Counted from the stretch's first letter, positions 16,768-25,555 are shown. The stretch is DNA of 64,000 nt from Paenibacillus_E allorhizoplanae (GCF_927798215.1 NZ_CAKMMW010000016.1:62001-126000), one strand, 5' to 3'. Numbers and translations: made by a program. The notes: generated by a model not told the origin, from the sequence alone.

Positions 16768-17964
16768 CTACAGCTTATCAAGCTCTTGCTTAAGGGTTCT
16801 CACCATTTCTTGATAATGTATGTCTACTCGTGCTTTTGCGGCTCTTGCTTTGTCTCTTGCTTCTTCAGGGTGCAGGGCTAGTTGGCATACAGCAGGAACA
16901 ATCCGCTGTCGATCCTCCTTCTGATCCAAATCGAACAGCCATTCACCCAGACCGATGTCCTGCCACATCCACCCTTTCGTCGACTGTTCTTTCCACCGAC
17001 AAACAATAGCAGGGATACCATGACCAATACACATAATCGGCGAATGCATTTCACTTCCAAAAAGTCCAGCTGATCGTATATATACGCTTATTGCCTCATC
17101 CGGCAACCAAAATTCCTCACGCCAGACGACCCGTGTCTTGATATCATCTGGCAACTTATTAATAAGCATTTCCTTGCTTAGCTCCATTTGCGTCATATCC
17201 TCAGGACACACCAGGACTTTCAGCGATGTCTGTCGGACGACTTCAATGATGGCTTGCCGGATATCAGCATGATCTTGTTCCTTCATCAACTCATTGTAGG
17301 CATGCTTTTCCTCATTAAATGGTACGTTTTTTACTTTCCAGAACGGTGTATATCTGTTTCTAACAACACAGCAAAGGAATTGACCTTCATAGAGCTCATT
17401 TGCAGCGAGGAAAGCTTGAGCCCGCTGTTCATCTCTCAGATCGACGGCGAAAGCACCATCAGGGCCAAATTTCATCAGAGGACTCGTAATTCCGTCGCCT
17501 AGTGCTTTCTCCAAAGAAACGGAATCTCTAAAATAGATAAACTTGGCTTGTGACAAAATGGTCTTCATCTCTGGCCAATTGGATTCATTATAGCCTCCAT
17601 ATGTGATACCGAATACACCAAAAGACTTGCCCGTATGCTTTGTATAGGCAATCATATCCTCATGGCCAACGAGTAATGGTCCTGAGCCATGTAATACAAA
17701 TACACTTCGATCTACGGCTTCCTGCAACTCACAATTGGTCGCCCTTCCATCGGTGCCGATACTTCCCATCACAATCGAAAGATGAGGGAACCTTCTATGA
17801 ATCATATCCCTAACTTCATCAGAGAAGTCTTCCGAAGCCCAGAGAATGACCTCCACCTCAGGTAAATAAGCTTTCAATAGTTGTAGTACACCTGGGGTAT
17901 GAGCGATATCACCAATGTTGACTACCTGCCAAGAAGATCGCAAGATGATTGTTTTTTGGGTCAT
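16768..17964 (-). CDS. Polysaccharide pyruvyl transferase-family protein
   Basis: 398 residues of the PF04230 (CsaB-like) family. The N-terminus IILRSSWQVVNIGDIAHTPG is the family's first Rossmann-like loop, FVLHGSGPLLVG corresponds to the glycine-rich segment, and GSEMHSPIMCIGHGIPAIVC carries the conserved late histidine motif. Members transfer ketal pyruvate from PEP to sugars, but many homologues are uncharacterised. ATG 17964 follows AAGGAGTGA. Standing in a degradative locus and sharing the bipartite motif with the importer and beta-helix operons, it may have a different, polysaccharide-modifying role; that is inference. Confidence 0.82.
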   Translation of the reverse strand: MTQKTIILRSSWQVVNIGDIAHTPGVLQLLKAYLPEVEVILWASEDFSDEVRDMIHRRFPHLSIVMGSIGTDGRATNCELQEAVDRSVFVLHGSGPLLVGHEDMIAYTKHTGKSFGVFGITYGGYNESNWPEMKTILSQAKFIYFRDSVSLEKALGDGITSPLMKFGPDGAFAVDLRDEQRAQAFLAANELYEGQFLCCVVRNRYTPFWKVKNVPFNEEKHAYNELMKEQDHADIRQAIIEVVRQTSLKVLVCPEDMTQMELSKEMLINKLPDDIKTRVVWREEFWLPDEAISVYIRSAGLFGSEMHSPIMCIGHGIPAIVCRWKEQSTKGWMWQDIGLGEWLFDLDQKEDRQRIVPAVCQLALHPEEARDKARAAKARVDIHYQEMVRTLKQELDKL

Positions 17965-18024
17965 ACTTATTTATCACTCCTTATCATCGTACTTGGTTGT
18001 TCTATTAATCGTAATCGTGAATCT

Positions 18025-18095
18025 ATTTTCCTGCATTAAGAGTTAATTGTTTGGTATCATTTTTTTTGACCAAAATAGTCTTACTACCAGAAAGG
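18025..18095 (-). promoter_or_regulatory. Bipartite inverted motif, copy 3 of 3
   Basis: ATTTTCCTGCATTAAGAG (from 18025, continuing TTAATTG) and CAAAATAGTCTTACTACCAG (18071-18090, then AAAGG) precede the pyruvyl-transferase-family gene. The second box is more diverged than in copies 1 and 2. No other element was seen in 17965-18148. Confidence 0.55.
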
Positions 18096-18148
18096 CGAGG
18101 GTTTGGATAAGCAATAGCATGTATCTGCTTAAAAATATCAAAAAAACC

Positions 18149-19636
18149 TTACGATACCTCGTAAGGTTTGACCAGCTTCATTGCCGCTTCCAACTGAGCC
18201 GCTAAACCCGTACCCATTTGTGAAAGAATCCGATACCCGTTACGCTGAAGCTCCTCCCCCGCTTTGTTGTTCTGTGTAACGCCATGCAAGATACCGTCCG
18301 AAGTTACATATTTGGCAAGTGAGCCCCTCGCGCTATCGCAGATGGAAAGAATATTTCTATCGAGGATACCAAGCTGTACACCGATAGCCAATGCGGTTGC
18401 AATGGCAGATGAACCTGAGGTCTCCACTCCCGTATACGGCTCATTCACATATACAAACCAAAGCCCTTCCTGCGATTGGTACTTCATTACTTCTTCCGCG
18501 ACACGCGCAAGCTCCCGCTTGAGCAGATCTATGCGTCTCAATATGGCCTCTGGCAAGCCGATAATCTCTTGGAGTACCCTTAACGTACGCGCGAATCCCA
18601 GCATGTACCAAGCATAAGCTCTCGTCCAATGACAGAAGCTTCTGCTGCCATCCGAGAGATAGCGCAAATATAGCGCATTTTCACATACTAGCTTATTCTT
18701 CCGAATTTCCAACTGCTGGAGGGCCGAGTCCACCAAATCCACTCGACGGTAAATCTTAGCTAACACAGCCATGGGATAGGCAATCGTGTAGCAGCCTTCA
18801 GCAGATAGCATAGCGCCATCCCAGATCGAACCATCTTCAGCTCGCTCGGAAAGCCAGAACGCAATCGCTTTCTCAAGCGCAGGATGTTGCGGCTCCAACT
18901 GAGCAAGTGCAGCGAAAGGCAGCGTCCCCTCAATGCCGTATACTTGTCCGTCAACAGGCTCACTACGGGGATTCTCATAGCGAAGTATCCCTTGCTTATC
19001 AAAGAACATTTGAATGTGCTTCCTCGCTGTTTCACGAAAATGTCCTCCTCCTACTGCCCCCTCTAAATCAAGCAGACCATCCAGCACACAGCCTTCGAGC
19101 CAACCGAAAGGTTGCAAAGATGACATGGAGGCAAGCGTATTTGAAAGCCTTGACCAAGGGTTGAAGGATTCACAGGGTGTCCTAAGAAGATGAGGCAGCA
19201 ACAAGGGAGCTTCTACTGGGCCCTCTGTGAAAATCCATAGGGGCGCTCTTCCTTTTACCAATCGCAGCTCGACTCCCTCGCTTGAAATGAGTGCCATTTG
19301 CGCAGCAGTTAATTGTAACTGGTAGGGTTGAAAGACAGAGGCATAACGAATATCTAACATGCCGATCTGTACACTTGTCACTGCAGTAACTACCTCGACA
19401 CAAACTTCCTCACGTAAATCCAAAGCCACCGAAATTCTCAAATACCCTGGCTGATCGCTAACTGGAACAGACCAGAATAGCCTTACCCACTCCTTGGAAG
19501 AAGCCCCCACTGCAGCGGCTGACCATCCGAATGGGATGCGCTTTCCCTCTGGAACAGCACAACTTTGGTTACTAACCGTATCCGCCAAAACATAAATCTT
19601 GTCATTCTGTTGTGTATTGTCTTTATATCCATACAT
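18149..19636 (-). CDS. GH105/GH88-like six-hairpin glycosidase
   Basis: About 495 residues with no signal peptide, so probably cytoplasmic. The second half matches the alpha/alpha-barrel of unsaturated glucuronyl/rhamnogalacturonyl hydrolases: SFCHWTRAYAWYMLGFARTL fits the family's W-x-R-x-x-x-W segment, and ETSGSSAIATALAIGVQLG fits the ETSGTA motif. The first ~180 residues look like a beta-sandwich. In GH105 an aspartate near the first barrel loop is essential; the corresponding position here appears to be in VDGQVYGIEGTL, so the catalytic residue is uncertain. ATG 19636 follows GAGGGG and is better than the upstream 19654 start. It overlaps by 14 bases the stop of a broken upstream gene, suggesting former translational coupling. 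It would act on products of the secreted lyase-like proteins. Confidence 0.75.
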   Translation of the reverse strand: MYGYKDNTQQNDKIYVLADTVSNQSCAVPEGKRIPFGWSAAAVGASSKEWVRLFWSVPVSDQPGYLRISVALDLREEVCVEVVTAVTSVQIGMLDIRYASVFQPYQLQLTAAQMALISSEGVELRLVKGRAPLWIFTEGPVEAPLLLPHLLRTPCESFNPWSRLSNTLASMSSLQPFGWLEGCVLDGLLDLEGAVGGGHFRETARKHIQMFFDKQGILRYENPRSEPVDGQVYGIEGTLPFAALAQLEPQHPALEKAIAFWLSERAEDGSIWDGAMLSAEGCYTIAYPMAVLAKIYRRVDLVDSALQQLEIRKNKLVCENALYLRYLSDGSRSFCHWTRAYAWYMLGFARTLRVLQEIIGLPEAILRRIDLLKRELARVAEEVMKYQSQEGLWFVYVNEPYTGVETSGSSAIATALAIGVQLGILDRNILSICDSARGSLAKYVTSDGILHGVTQNNKAGEELQRNGYRILSQMGTGLAAQLEAAMKLVKPYEVS

Positions 19637-19770
19637 AAATGTCGTTCCCCTCAACTTCTACCTCATACCCGCGGAGCTGAACACCGCCTTCAACCAAATG
19701 CTTGCCGTCGGTCAGCCCTAACTCCCAACCGTGCAAGGGCAGCGTAAAATCTCTTGATCTCGCCCATGCA
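19623..19770 (-). pseudogene. C-terminal remnant of an unidentified protein, glycosidase-like
   Basis: In the frame ending at TAA 19623 the translation is SRDFTLPLHGWELGLTDGKH followed by LVEGGVQLRGYEVEVEGNDIYVWI. The sequence is coherent and protein-like, its stop overlaps the start of the GH105-like gene, and the pattern resembles the last strands of a glycoside hydrolase beta-sandwich. No start or upstream body exists: to the right the frame runs straight into amidohydrolase sequence. It is the tail of a gene whose body was lost by deletion. Confidence 0.55.
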
Positions 19771-20501
19771 GCCAGGCAATACCGCCTTCAATGGCGACAA
19801 ACTTTAATCTAGGAAATTTCTCGAATACACCTTCACAGACTAAGCTATTCACATGAGCCATATAATTTGTTGGCAGTATATTGTGCCATTCCAAATAGGT
19901 CGTTGGATATCCTGAAGGAGTTGGCGCACCAGCAATTCCTCTGCCTTCTGTCCCAGGATGAACAGCAACAGGTAATCCGTTACGCTCGGCTGCTTCATAA
20001 ATCGGATGAAAGCAGCGTTGACCGAACAATTGCCGTAAACCGCTGCACATAATGACTTGAATCATAATCTGGATGTGCAGCCATGCGATCAATCTCTTTG
20101 GCAGCCGCAAGCGGATCGGCATGATTGACAAGGATAGATCCTTTATACACAGGACTCGCCTTCAGCCAAGTTTCGACCAGCCAATCGTTGTAGCACTAGT
20201 CACCACGTTCCCATAATCCGGATTCGGATTTAGTCGAGATTCCCAATATGCCAGAGCCTGTCAATATCCCGTAATCGATGTTGTACTTTTCAAAATGGTG
20301 TTTAAGCATATGCTGCGGATCACTGCCAGGTATGCCCCCACCATCAGGAATGGCATCTTTACGCATAACACCTACGGGGGAATGCCAACCGCCGCAATAG
20401 CCAGGACCAGCAGACAGCCAACAATCATGCCAGACTTTGGGCAAATACGGCAGCAAATCCTTGTTATGGGCAATCGCATTATGGACATCTGCATCAATCA
20501 C
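19755..20501 (-). pseudogene. Amidohydrolase (PF04909-type) pseudogene with several frameshifts
   Basis: From a GTG at 20501 (GGAGG ribosome site) the pieces are IDADVHNAIAHNKDLLPYLP, then, after shifts near 20215-20225, NPDYGN and NDWLVETWLKASPVYKG with ILVNHADPLAAAKEIDRM. After another shift near 20040 they continue QLFGQRCFHPIYEAAERNGL, PVAVHPG, YLEWHNILPTNYMAHVNSLV and VAIEGGIAWLHG, where similarity ends. Read together these give the N-terminal two thirds of a metal-dependent TIM-barrel amidohydrolase. At least three frameshifts plus a missing C-terminus make a functional product impossible. Confidence 0.82.
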
Positions 20502-20619
20502 ATTTGGAATCGCCTCCAGATATCGTATGAAATCCTTATATATCTCACTATAAATGGAAGGGATCACAACGTACATGAAGGATAATTCTAAAAATATGGA
20601 TTTTTGTTATGTCAATTTT

Positions 20620-20790
20620 TCATGAATTTCTATAGTCTCGTGTATTCATCCCCATATCCTTCGAAAAGATACGGGAGAAGTAGAAAGAGTCCATAAACCC
20701 ACATTCTTCTGCAATTTGTTTAATCGGCAGCTTTGTGCTCCTCAACAAAAATTTCGCGCGATCGAGCCTGACTAACCCATTTAATCTAGA
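20620..20790 (-). pseudogene. AraC-family regulator C-terminal fragment A
   Basis: The frame ending at TGA 20620 reads NGLVRLDRAKFLLRSTKLPI, KQIAEECGFMDSFYFSRIF and SKDMGMNTRDYRNS: the second helix-turn-helix of an AraC domain with its normal end. Nothing of the N-terminal body precedes it; to the right it abuts the stop of another AraC fragment. Confidence 0.75.
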
Positions 20791-21045
20791 AGTTCTTGCG
20801 TACGCACCAAACGACGATAATCTTCGGGCGACATCTGTACATACAACTTGAAATCCCTGTAAAAAGTAGCCATGCTCTGGAACCCGGAGTCATAACAAAT
20901 ATCTGTCACGCTCATACTTGTCACCGCTAATAATCGCTTCGCATGTTGAATACGAAGGGTTATTATATGACTTTTAAACTTTCTGCCTGTGGATTCCAAA
21001 ATCTCTGGATAAATGTGACTGACACTCAGAAATTGCAATGGGATG
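20781..21045 (-). pseudogene. AraC-family regulator C-terminal fragment B
   Basis: The frame reads LSVSHIYPEILESTGRKFKS, then LRIQHAKRLLAVTSMSVTDI, CYDSGFQSMATFYRDFKLYV and QMSPEDYRRL, ending at a stop at 20781. This is a nearly complete AraC DNA-binding domain. Immediately upstream, in another frame, the same DNA encodes the end of an ADP-ribosylglycohydrolase remnant, so the sensor half was lost at a junction near 21040. A short product from an internal start cannot be excluded. Confidence 0.75.
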
Positions 21046-21668
21046 AAATCCGATGACTGCAGAATAAAGTTTATCGTTAAGTGGTTTAATCCAATGCTCG
21101 GGTATCTGTTTGGCCCCAAGAGAAGCACCCATGATAGAACCTACTGTAGCACCATTACAATCCGTATCCCACCCGCCTAAACCGATGTTGCAATCGCCTT
21201 AGTGAAATCTCCTTGGGCAAACGCGAGAGAGGCTGCGACCATAGCTGCGTTATTATTGGTATGCACGGGATCATAATGGCTGAAAGCATCCCAAACGCGT
21301 TTGACCAGTGTAAGTTGATCATTTGTACCTTGGGCAATTTCTACAGCTTTATGAATATCTTGCGCAATTGCTCTTCCGAGCCATGCTCCATTGAATTTAT
21401 CCAGCCATTGTTCAGAACTCATCTCTCTTTCTATTTTACGGGGACCAATTGGACGAAGCATGTGAATCTGTTCCAATTCATTCGGTTCATCCTCATTTGG
21501 ACTATGCGCAATCAAAGAACATAAATCCTCATAAATCTTCATTAATTCAATCTGATTCTCACCTGTCGCATCAATACGCGCGAGAAAACCATCTACATTA
21601 CATGCTTCATCTCTACGTTGTTTAACTTCATCTTTTAGTAAATCTTATAAACCTACCCATCCAGCCAT
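21035..21668 (-). pseudogene. ADP-ribosylglycohydrolase-family pseudogene
   Basis: From ATG 21668 the frame gives MAGWVGL, then an in-frame TAA (21645-21647), then DLLKDEVKQRRDEACNVDGF onward. WLDKFNGAWLGRAI, the family's N-terminal motif, is joined directly to QDIHKAVEIA, so the GC..GKP-type segment and much that follows are missing. PVHTNNNAAMVAASLAFAQG and DFTKAIATSV match the conserved late part. After a frameshift near 21180, GLGGWDTDCNGATVGSIMGA and SLGAKQIPEHW follow, ending near 21035. A stop, a deletion, a frameshift and a missing C-terminus make it non-functional. Relatives remove ADP-ribose or hydrolyse nucleosides and often sit beside PfkB kinases such as the ribokinase that follows. 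Confidence 0.85.
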
Positions 21669-21847
21669 CTAGCTTCCTCCTATGCATTAGCTACTTCTTG
21701 TTTAAGTCTACAAGAGACTACGCCAATTTCCTTCCCATAATATGCAGCCCATTCTCATTTATTGTGAATGTAGTAGGTGGGATTCCAATCGTAAAGTTCA
21801 TGCATTACACTTAAATAAACAAACAGAGAAGGAAAGAACGACTCACG

Positions 21848-22801
21848 ATGAAAAACATTTATGTTGTTGGCAGTATTAATATGGACATCGTCAACAAAGT
21901 ACATCATTTCCCTCATCCAGCAGAAACCGTTGAAGGACAACATACCGCCTACTACCCTGGTGGAAAAGGTGCTAATCAAGCAGTAGCAGCAGCAATGTCA
22001 GGTTCCAACGTCCAGATGGTCGGGGCGATTGGAAATGATGCATTTGGGACACCTCTATTTAACTCCTTACTAGACAAAGGTGTACAGGTGGGTCATGTAA
22101 AGTCGAAAGAAAGCGGATCTGGTTTAGCACTTATTACGGTGAACGAGGAAGGTGAAAATTGTATTATGCTTTCGCGGGGAGCCAATGAGCAACTATCTGG
22201 AACTGATCTTCCCAATGAAATGTGGGACGATGCTGCATTAATTTTGCTGCAGAACGAAATTTCATGGGATATAAACCTTCAAATTATACATAAAGCGAAA
22301 GAATGCGGAATTCCAGTCTGGATGAACCCCGCGCCTGCGTTGCTATTACCCAATGACATCTATGCATCCATTCATACCTTAATCTTAAACGAAACCGAAG
22401 CTGGATTGCTGACAGATCGATTAATTGTAGATGAAAATGATGCTTTGCTGGCGATTACGCAATTAATAAATAAAGGGATTGCACACGTCGTCTTAACATT
22501 GGGAAGTAAAGGTTTAATAATAGCAGATGAGACAAAGCAGATTACGTATTTCGATGCGTATTTGGTAAATTCAGTCGATACGACTGCTGCTGGAGATACG
22601 TTTATCGGAACCTTTGCCTCATCTTGGTTGTCTGGTCAAACACTTTGTGAAAGTATGCAGTTCGCCTCCGCTGCTGCCGCAATTGCCGTTACTAAACCTG
22701 GGGCACAAGACCGCATTCCTAGCAAATCTGACATCGAAGCATTCATTTACTCAAATCCAACACCTTATAGCAATTTGATGACCACTGACCCACACTTTTA
22801 G
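21848..22801 (+). CDS. rbsK: Ribokinase (PfkB family)
   Basis: 317 residues. PfkB landmarks are present: NIYVVGSINMDIVNKVHHFP at the N-terminus, the substrate loop YYPGGKGANQAVAAAMSG, MNPAPALLLP, and the C-terminal anion-hole and catalytic segment DTTAAGDTFIGTFASSWLSG with the base aspartate. It phosphorylates D-ribose to ribose-5-phosphate in the cytoplasm; relatives may use other pentoses or nucleoside-derived sugars. The start at 21848 has a GAGAAGG site 13 bases upstream, rather far. No ribose transporter is present; the ruined ADP-ribosylglycohydrolase just upstream on the other strand may once have supplied its substrate. Confidence 0.88.
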   Translation: MKNIYVVGSINMDIVNKVHHFPHPAETVEGQHTAYYPGGKGANQAVAAAMSGSNVQMVGAIGNDAFGTPLFNSLLDKGVQVGHVKSKESGSGLALITVNEEGENCIMLSRGANEQLSGTDLPNEMWDDAALILLQNEISWDINLQIIHKAKECGIPVWMNPAPALLLPNDIYASIHTLILNETEAGLLTDRLIVDENDALLAITQLINKGIAHVVLTLGSKGLIIADETKQITYFDAYLVNSVDTTAAGDTFIGTFASSWLSGQTLCESMQFASAAAAIAVTKPGAQDRIPSKSDIEAFIYSNPTPYSNLMTTDPHF

Positions 22802-23451
22802 CAATTGTTCTGCTATGTTATATATTTGTTCATTGCTGCCGCTGTATAACCATGTAAAAGTGTCATAGGAAACTAGTTTTAATTTTTCTGTTGCAGCACT
22901 TTTCTCATTGAGCTCATTAATTTGATCCTTAGCTCTCGATGGAGGGCCTTTATTGTAAACTTTGGACCAGAGTAAGCAAAATCTTTGAGAATTTGCTCAA
23001 TTAACCCCTGAATTTCAAAAACCTGCTCTTCGGCCATCGTTTGGCTTCATTAGAGGCTAAATAGCGAATATCCTTAGCCGATAACCATTTTCTACGCCAA
23101 TTTATAAAAAGTCGAACGACTTATATTATGGTGATTTATGCATTTATCAACCCGCGTGGCTTCATTTTTGTTGTTTCAGAATTCGTTAGAAACTTAACTC
23201 GCCAGCGGCGAAAATGAGGGTTTGTTGCAGAATTCGTTAGAAAAAAAATTAGCTTTTTAACTGCGTATGCATGAATATACATTCATTGCTTGTAGTTACA
23301 CTTGAGTCAACTTTCCTATCAATATAACTTACTATTGAATTAATCAATAATATTGTTTGGTTTGACAGTATAATCAAACAACGAAATCGCGGATATCTTT
23401 GATCAATTTTAATTGTTGCACCAAAACCCTTTTCCTTCTCAAATTCGAGTG
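22802..23451. other. 650-base AT-rich interval with a decayed reading frame and a direct repeat
   Basis: On the minus strand, about 23165 to 22880, three frames in turn give coherent peptide: NEATRVDKCINHHNISRSTF then YKLA; WRRKWLSAKDIRYLASNEAK then RWPKSRFL; and QGLIEQILKDFAYSGPKFTI then KALHRELRIKL. This looks like one frameshifted small gene with a helix-turn-helix-like opening, family not recognised. Outside it, CAGAATTCGTTAGAAA occurs twice (23177-23192 and 23228-23243). Confidence 0.4.
23177..23243. repeat. Direct repeat of 16 bases, 51 bases apart
   Basis: CAGAATTCGTTAGAAA is found exactly at 23177-23192 and 23228-23243. It could be the end of a mobile element or a recombination footprint; no gene explains it. 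Confidence 0.7.
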
Positions 23452-24255
23452 CTATACTCTATTTTTCTCCATCCATTCGACTGCCCAGTCGATTAATGGT
23501 TTTTGCTTCATAAATCTTACATCAGCATTACCAACTTTATGAATCTTAATGTTATTTTCTTTATCATATTCATTTCCTAACTTTACAAAATCTACGTCAT
23601 CTACTGCTTGAGTAGTGTAAGTAACCCACTCTCTCTTTCCATCTTTGATTATTCCACTACTTTCATCAATAAATCTTTTAGTAGGAAAGTTTGCTCTAGT
23701 TTCAGATAAATGTAGCGATGTATTTTTATCATATCCAACCCCAATTAATAATACATATCCATCTAATTCATACAATTTATCTATTGGAGAGTTTTCACCA
23801 AAAATATTGCTTAAATCATGTTCTTTTGTAATATATTCTGCATGTTTTCCTACTGCTGCTATTGACCTCGCCGGGTGATCTGTCCTTTTTACTCCTGGCC
23901 ACTTTCTAAACATTTCAGCTACGATACCCATTCCAATTGCGGGTGTAATTTCTTTATCATAGGCAGGCCAATTTTCACGAATTATAGTCCACCATTCCTG
24001 TGGTACTTCCCCATGAACCCCAGTTGAAGGATCAAGATTTTTCCACGTTTGAGACGGCATCATTAAAGTTCCTTCTACTCCCACTATTTCTAGAAGTGAA
24101 TTAATTAACGTTTCAGCGCCTCCTACAACAAAGCCCAGACTATTTAACGAAGTATGTACAAATATAGTCTGTCCTTCTGTTAATCCGCAGTCTTTAAACT
24201 GTGTGATTAAATCGTCTTTTGTTAATATCACTCTGGTTTCCATTTTTTTAGTCAT
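23452..24255 (-). CDS. AAC(3)-family N-acetyltransferase (YokD-like)
   Basis: About 267 residues from ATG 24255. Features of the aminoglycoside 3-N-acetyltransferase family include FVHTSLNSLGFVVGGAETLI near the N-terminus, GTLMMPSQTW, TDHPARSIAAVGKHAEYIT, and IGVGYDKNTSLHLSETRAN with conserved histidine and glutamate. The enzyme uses acetyl-CoA; chromosomal YokD-type relatives are not all resistance enzymes, so the substrate is uncertain. The open frame continues 52 codons upstream to 24411, but that part does not resemble the family and contains a hairpin, so the later start is preferred although no clear ribosome site is visible. The gene is much richer in AT than its neighbours, suggesting transfer. 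Confidence 0.82.
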   Translation of the reverse strand: MTKKMETRVILTKDDLITQFKDCGLTEGQTIFVHTSLNSLGFVVGGAETLINSLLEIVGVEGTLMMPSQTWKNLDPSTGVHGEVPQEWWTIIRENWPAYDKEITPAIGMGIVAEMFRKWPGVKRTDHPARSIAAVGKHAEYITKEHDLSNIFGENSPIDKLYELDGYVLLIGVGYDKNTSLHLSETRANFPTKRFIDESSGIIKDGKREWVTYTTQAVDDVDFVKLGNEYDKENNIKIHKVGNADVRFMKQKPLIDWAVEWMEKNRV

Positions 24256-24397
24256 TTTTGAACCAGTTCTCATAACGAGTGAAGCTGCGAAATTATGATC
24301 CCCTGTGGTTTCCGCTTTGGTCGTATTCCGGAAGACACTCAAATTGGGAATACCAACGTACTGCGCGAAGCTTGGAAAGTCGTATGTAATATCACGA

Positions 24398-24426
24398 CAA
24401 GCCGGCTGCAAATCGCTGCCGGCTTG
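24398..24426. other. Hairpin between SGNH hydrolase and AAC(3) genes
   Basis: CAAGCCGGC (24398-24406) and GCCGGCTTG (24418-24426) form a 9-base perfect stem. It lies just past the SGNH gene stop but lacks a T-run, so it is a weak terminator candidate. Confidence 0.4.
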
Positions 24427-24445
24427 ATTGTACGCTATGTAAATA

Positions 24446-25555
24446 TTATAAAAGCAGTGTTTTTAGAACTGGTTCAAGTGCGTCTGCCATCCGCAGAAAA
24501 CCAAGATCCGTTGGATGCGAGCCGTCTACTGTGCATTCGAAGAAATCTTCATTACCGAGAGATCCCGAGCCGTCGAAGAAATAAATATTCAAGTCGCCTT
24601 GCTCCCGTAACTCGTTAACGAGAAATTGTTCGAAACGCTTACGTTCGATTCTGGCTTCGTACAAGTGTGGGGTCAGCTCCTCACGCGCGTAACGAATTCG
24701 TGAGACTACCAAAATCGGAGTTAACGGATGCGCTCCCCTATAAATTCCAATAAATTCCGGAAGTGTCCTACGGAAAAGTTCGGTGCTCACGCAATTGCCT
24801 TCATAATCAATGACCATACACGCAGGGTCATTAATCTGCGAAATGATTTCGGCAACCTCCGGCTCTCCCTTGCCGCTTCCAGAGAAACCAAGATTAATAA
24901 ATTCCAGCGGAATTCTTCGACTCAAAATGTTCGTATAAGCCATGCCGGGCCGCGAGGCGCAGCCGCCTTGCGTAATCGAAGTTCCATAGATGACTACTTT
25001 CTTTCCGGAAGCGTAGCTGGGAGGAGCGGTTACGGTTGCGCCCTCATCTAAACCGATCCATATCTCCTCCACCCCTTGATAGAGCGGCAAGTTAAGGACT
25101 ATATTACGCATCGAGGCATTCCAATTGGTAAATAACGCACATTCATACTCGGTGAGAGTGAGGTCATATTTCGTTGTGTTGACGTACCTTAGGGGAAGGA
25201 GACTGTCGGGAGAACCCACGTAGCAATCAACGCCGCATTGTCCGGTTGCCGGCATATGTACCATATTGGCTTTGCCTTTCAGTTTCACCCTTACCGATAG
25301 AGAAGAGGAATCCGACTGAAACCGGATTTGTCCTCCTGCAGTATGATTGGCTAAGCGATCGACGGCTTCCGGAGTAGCCCCGGATGGTAAAGTCGGCAAT
25401 CTGCGATAGATTTTTTCTTGCGCAAACCAAGCTAACCCGGAAATTTGAAAAGGCTGCTCCATAGGGGAATACCAATGAATCGAGCCATCGAACGTTTCAT
25501 TGGGACGCATTCCGGGATCGTATTGCTCTATCAGATTCTTCTCTTTTTTTTCCAC
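24446..25555 (-). CDS. SGNH/GDSL-type hydrolase with N-terminal jelly-roll domain
   Basis: About 369 residues. The C-terminal half is an SGNH esterase: block I VVIYGTSITQGGCASRPGM with the nucleophile serine, block II NLGFSGSGKGEPEVAEII with glycine, block V DGSHPTDLGFLRMA with the Asp-x-x-His pair. The N-terminal ~190 residues look like the beta-sandwich seen in carbohydrate esterases of this group. No signal peptide is visible, so the enzyme is probably cytoplasmic and de-esterifies imported sugars. GTG 25555 follows GGAAGG and is preferred to the 25603 start. It lies about 130 bases downstream of the HAD phosphatase at the end of the import and oxidation operon and may be co-transcribed. 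Confidence 0.87.
   Translation of the reverse strand: MEKKEKNLIEQYDPGMRPNETFDGSIHWYSPMEQPFQISGLAWFAQEKIYRRLPTLPSGATPEAVDRLANHTAGGQIRFQSDSSSLSVRVKLKGKANMVHMPATGQCGVDCYVGSPDSLLPLRYVNTTKYDLTLTEYECALFTNWNASMRNIVLNLPLYQGVEEIWIGLDEGATVTAPPSYASGKKVVIYGTSITQGGCASRPGMAYTNILSRRIPLEFINLGFSGSGKGEPEVAEIISQINDPACMVIDYEGNCVSTELFRRTLPEFIGIYRGAHPLTPILVVSRIRYAREELTPHLYEARIERKRFEQFLVNELREQGDLNIYFFDGSGSLGNEDFFECTVDGSHPTDLGFLRMADALEPVLKTLLL

Noticed and set aside
24398..24426. Strong terminator of the SGNH gene
   Set aside because: The stem is good but no T-run follows on either strand; kept only as a hairpin.
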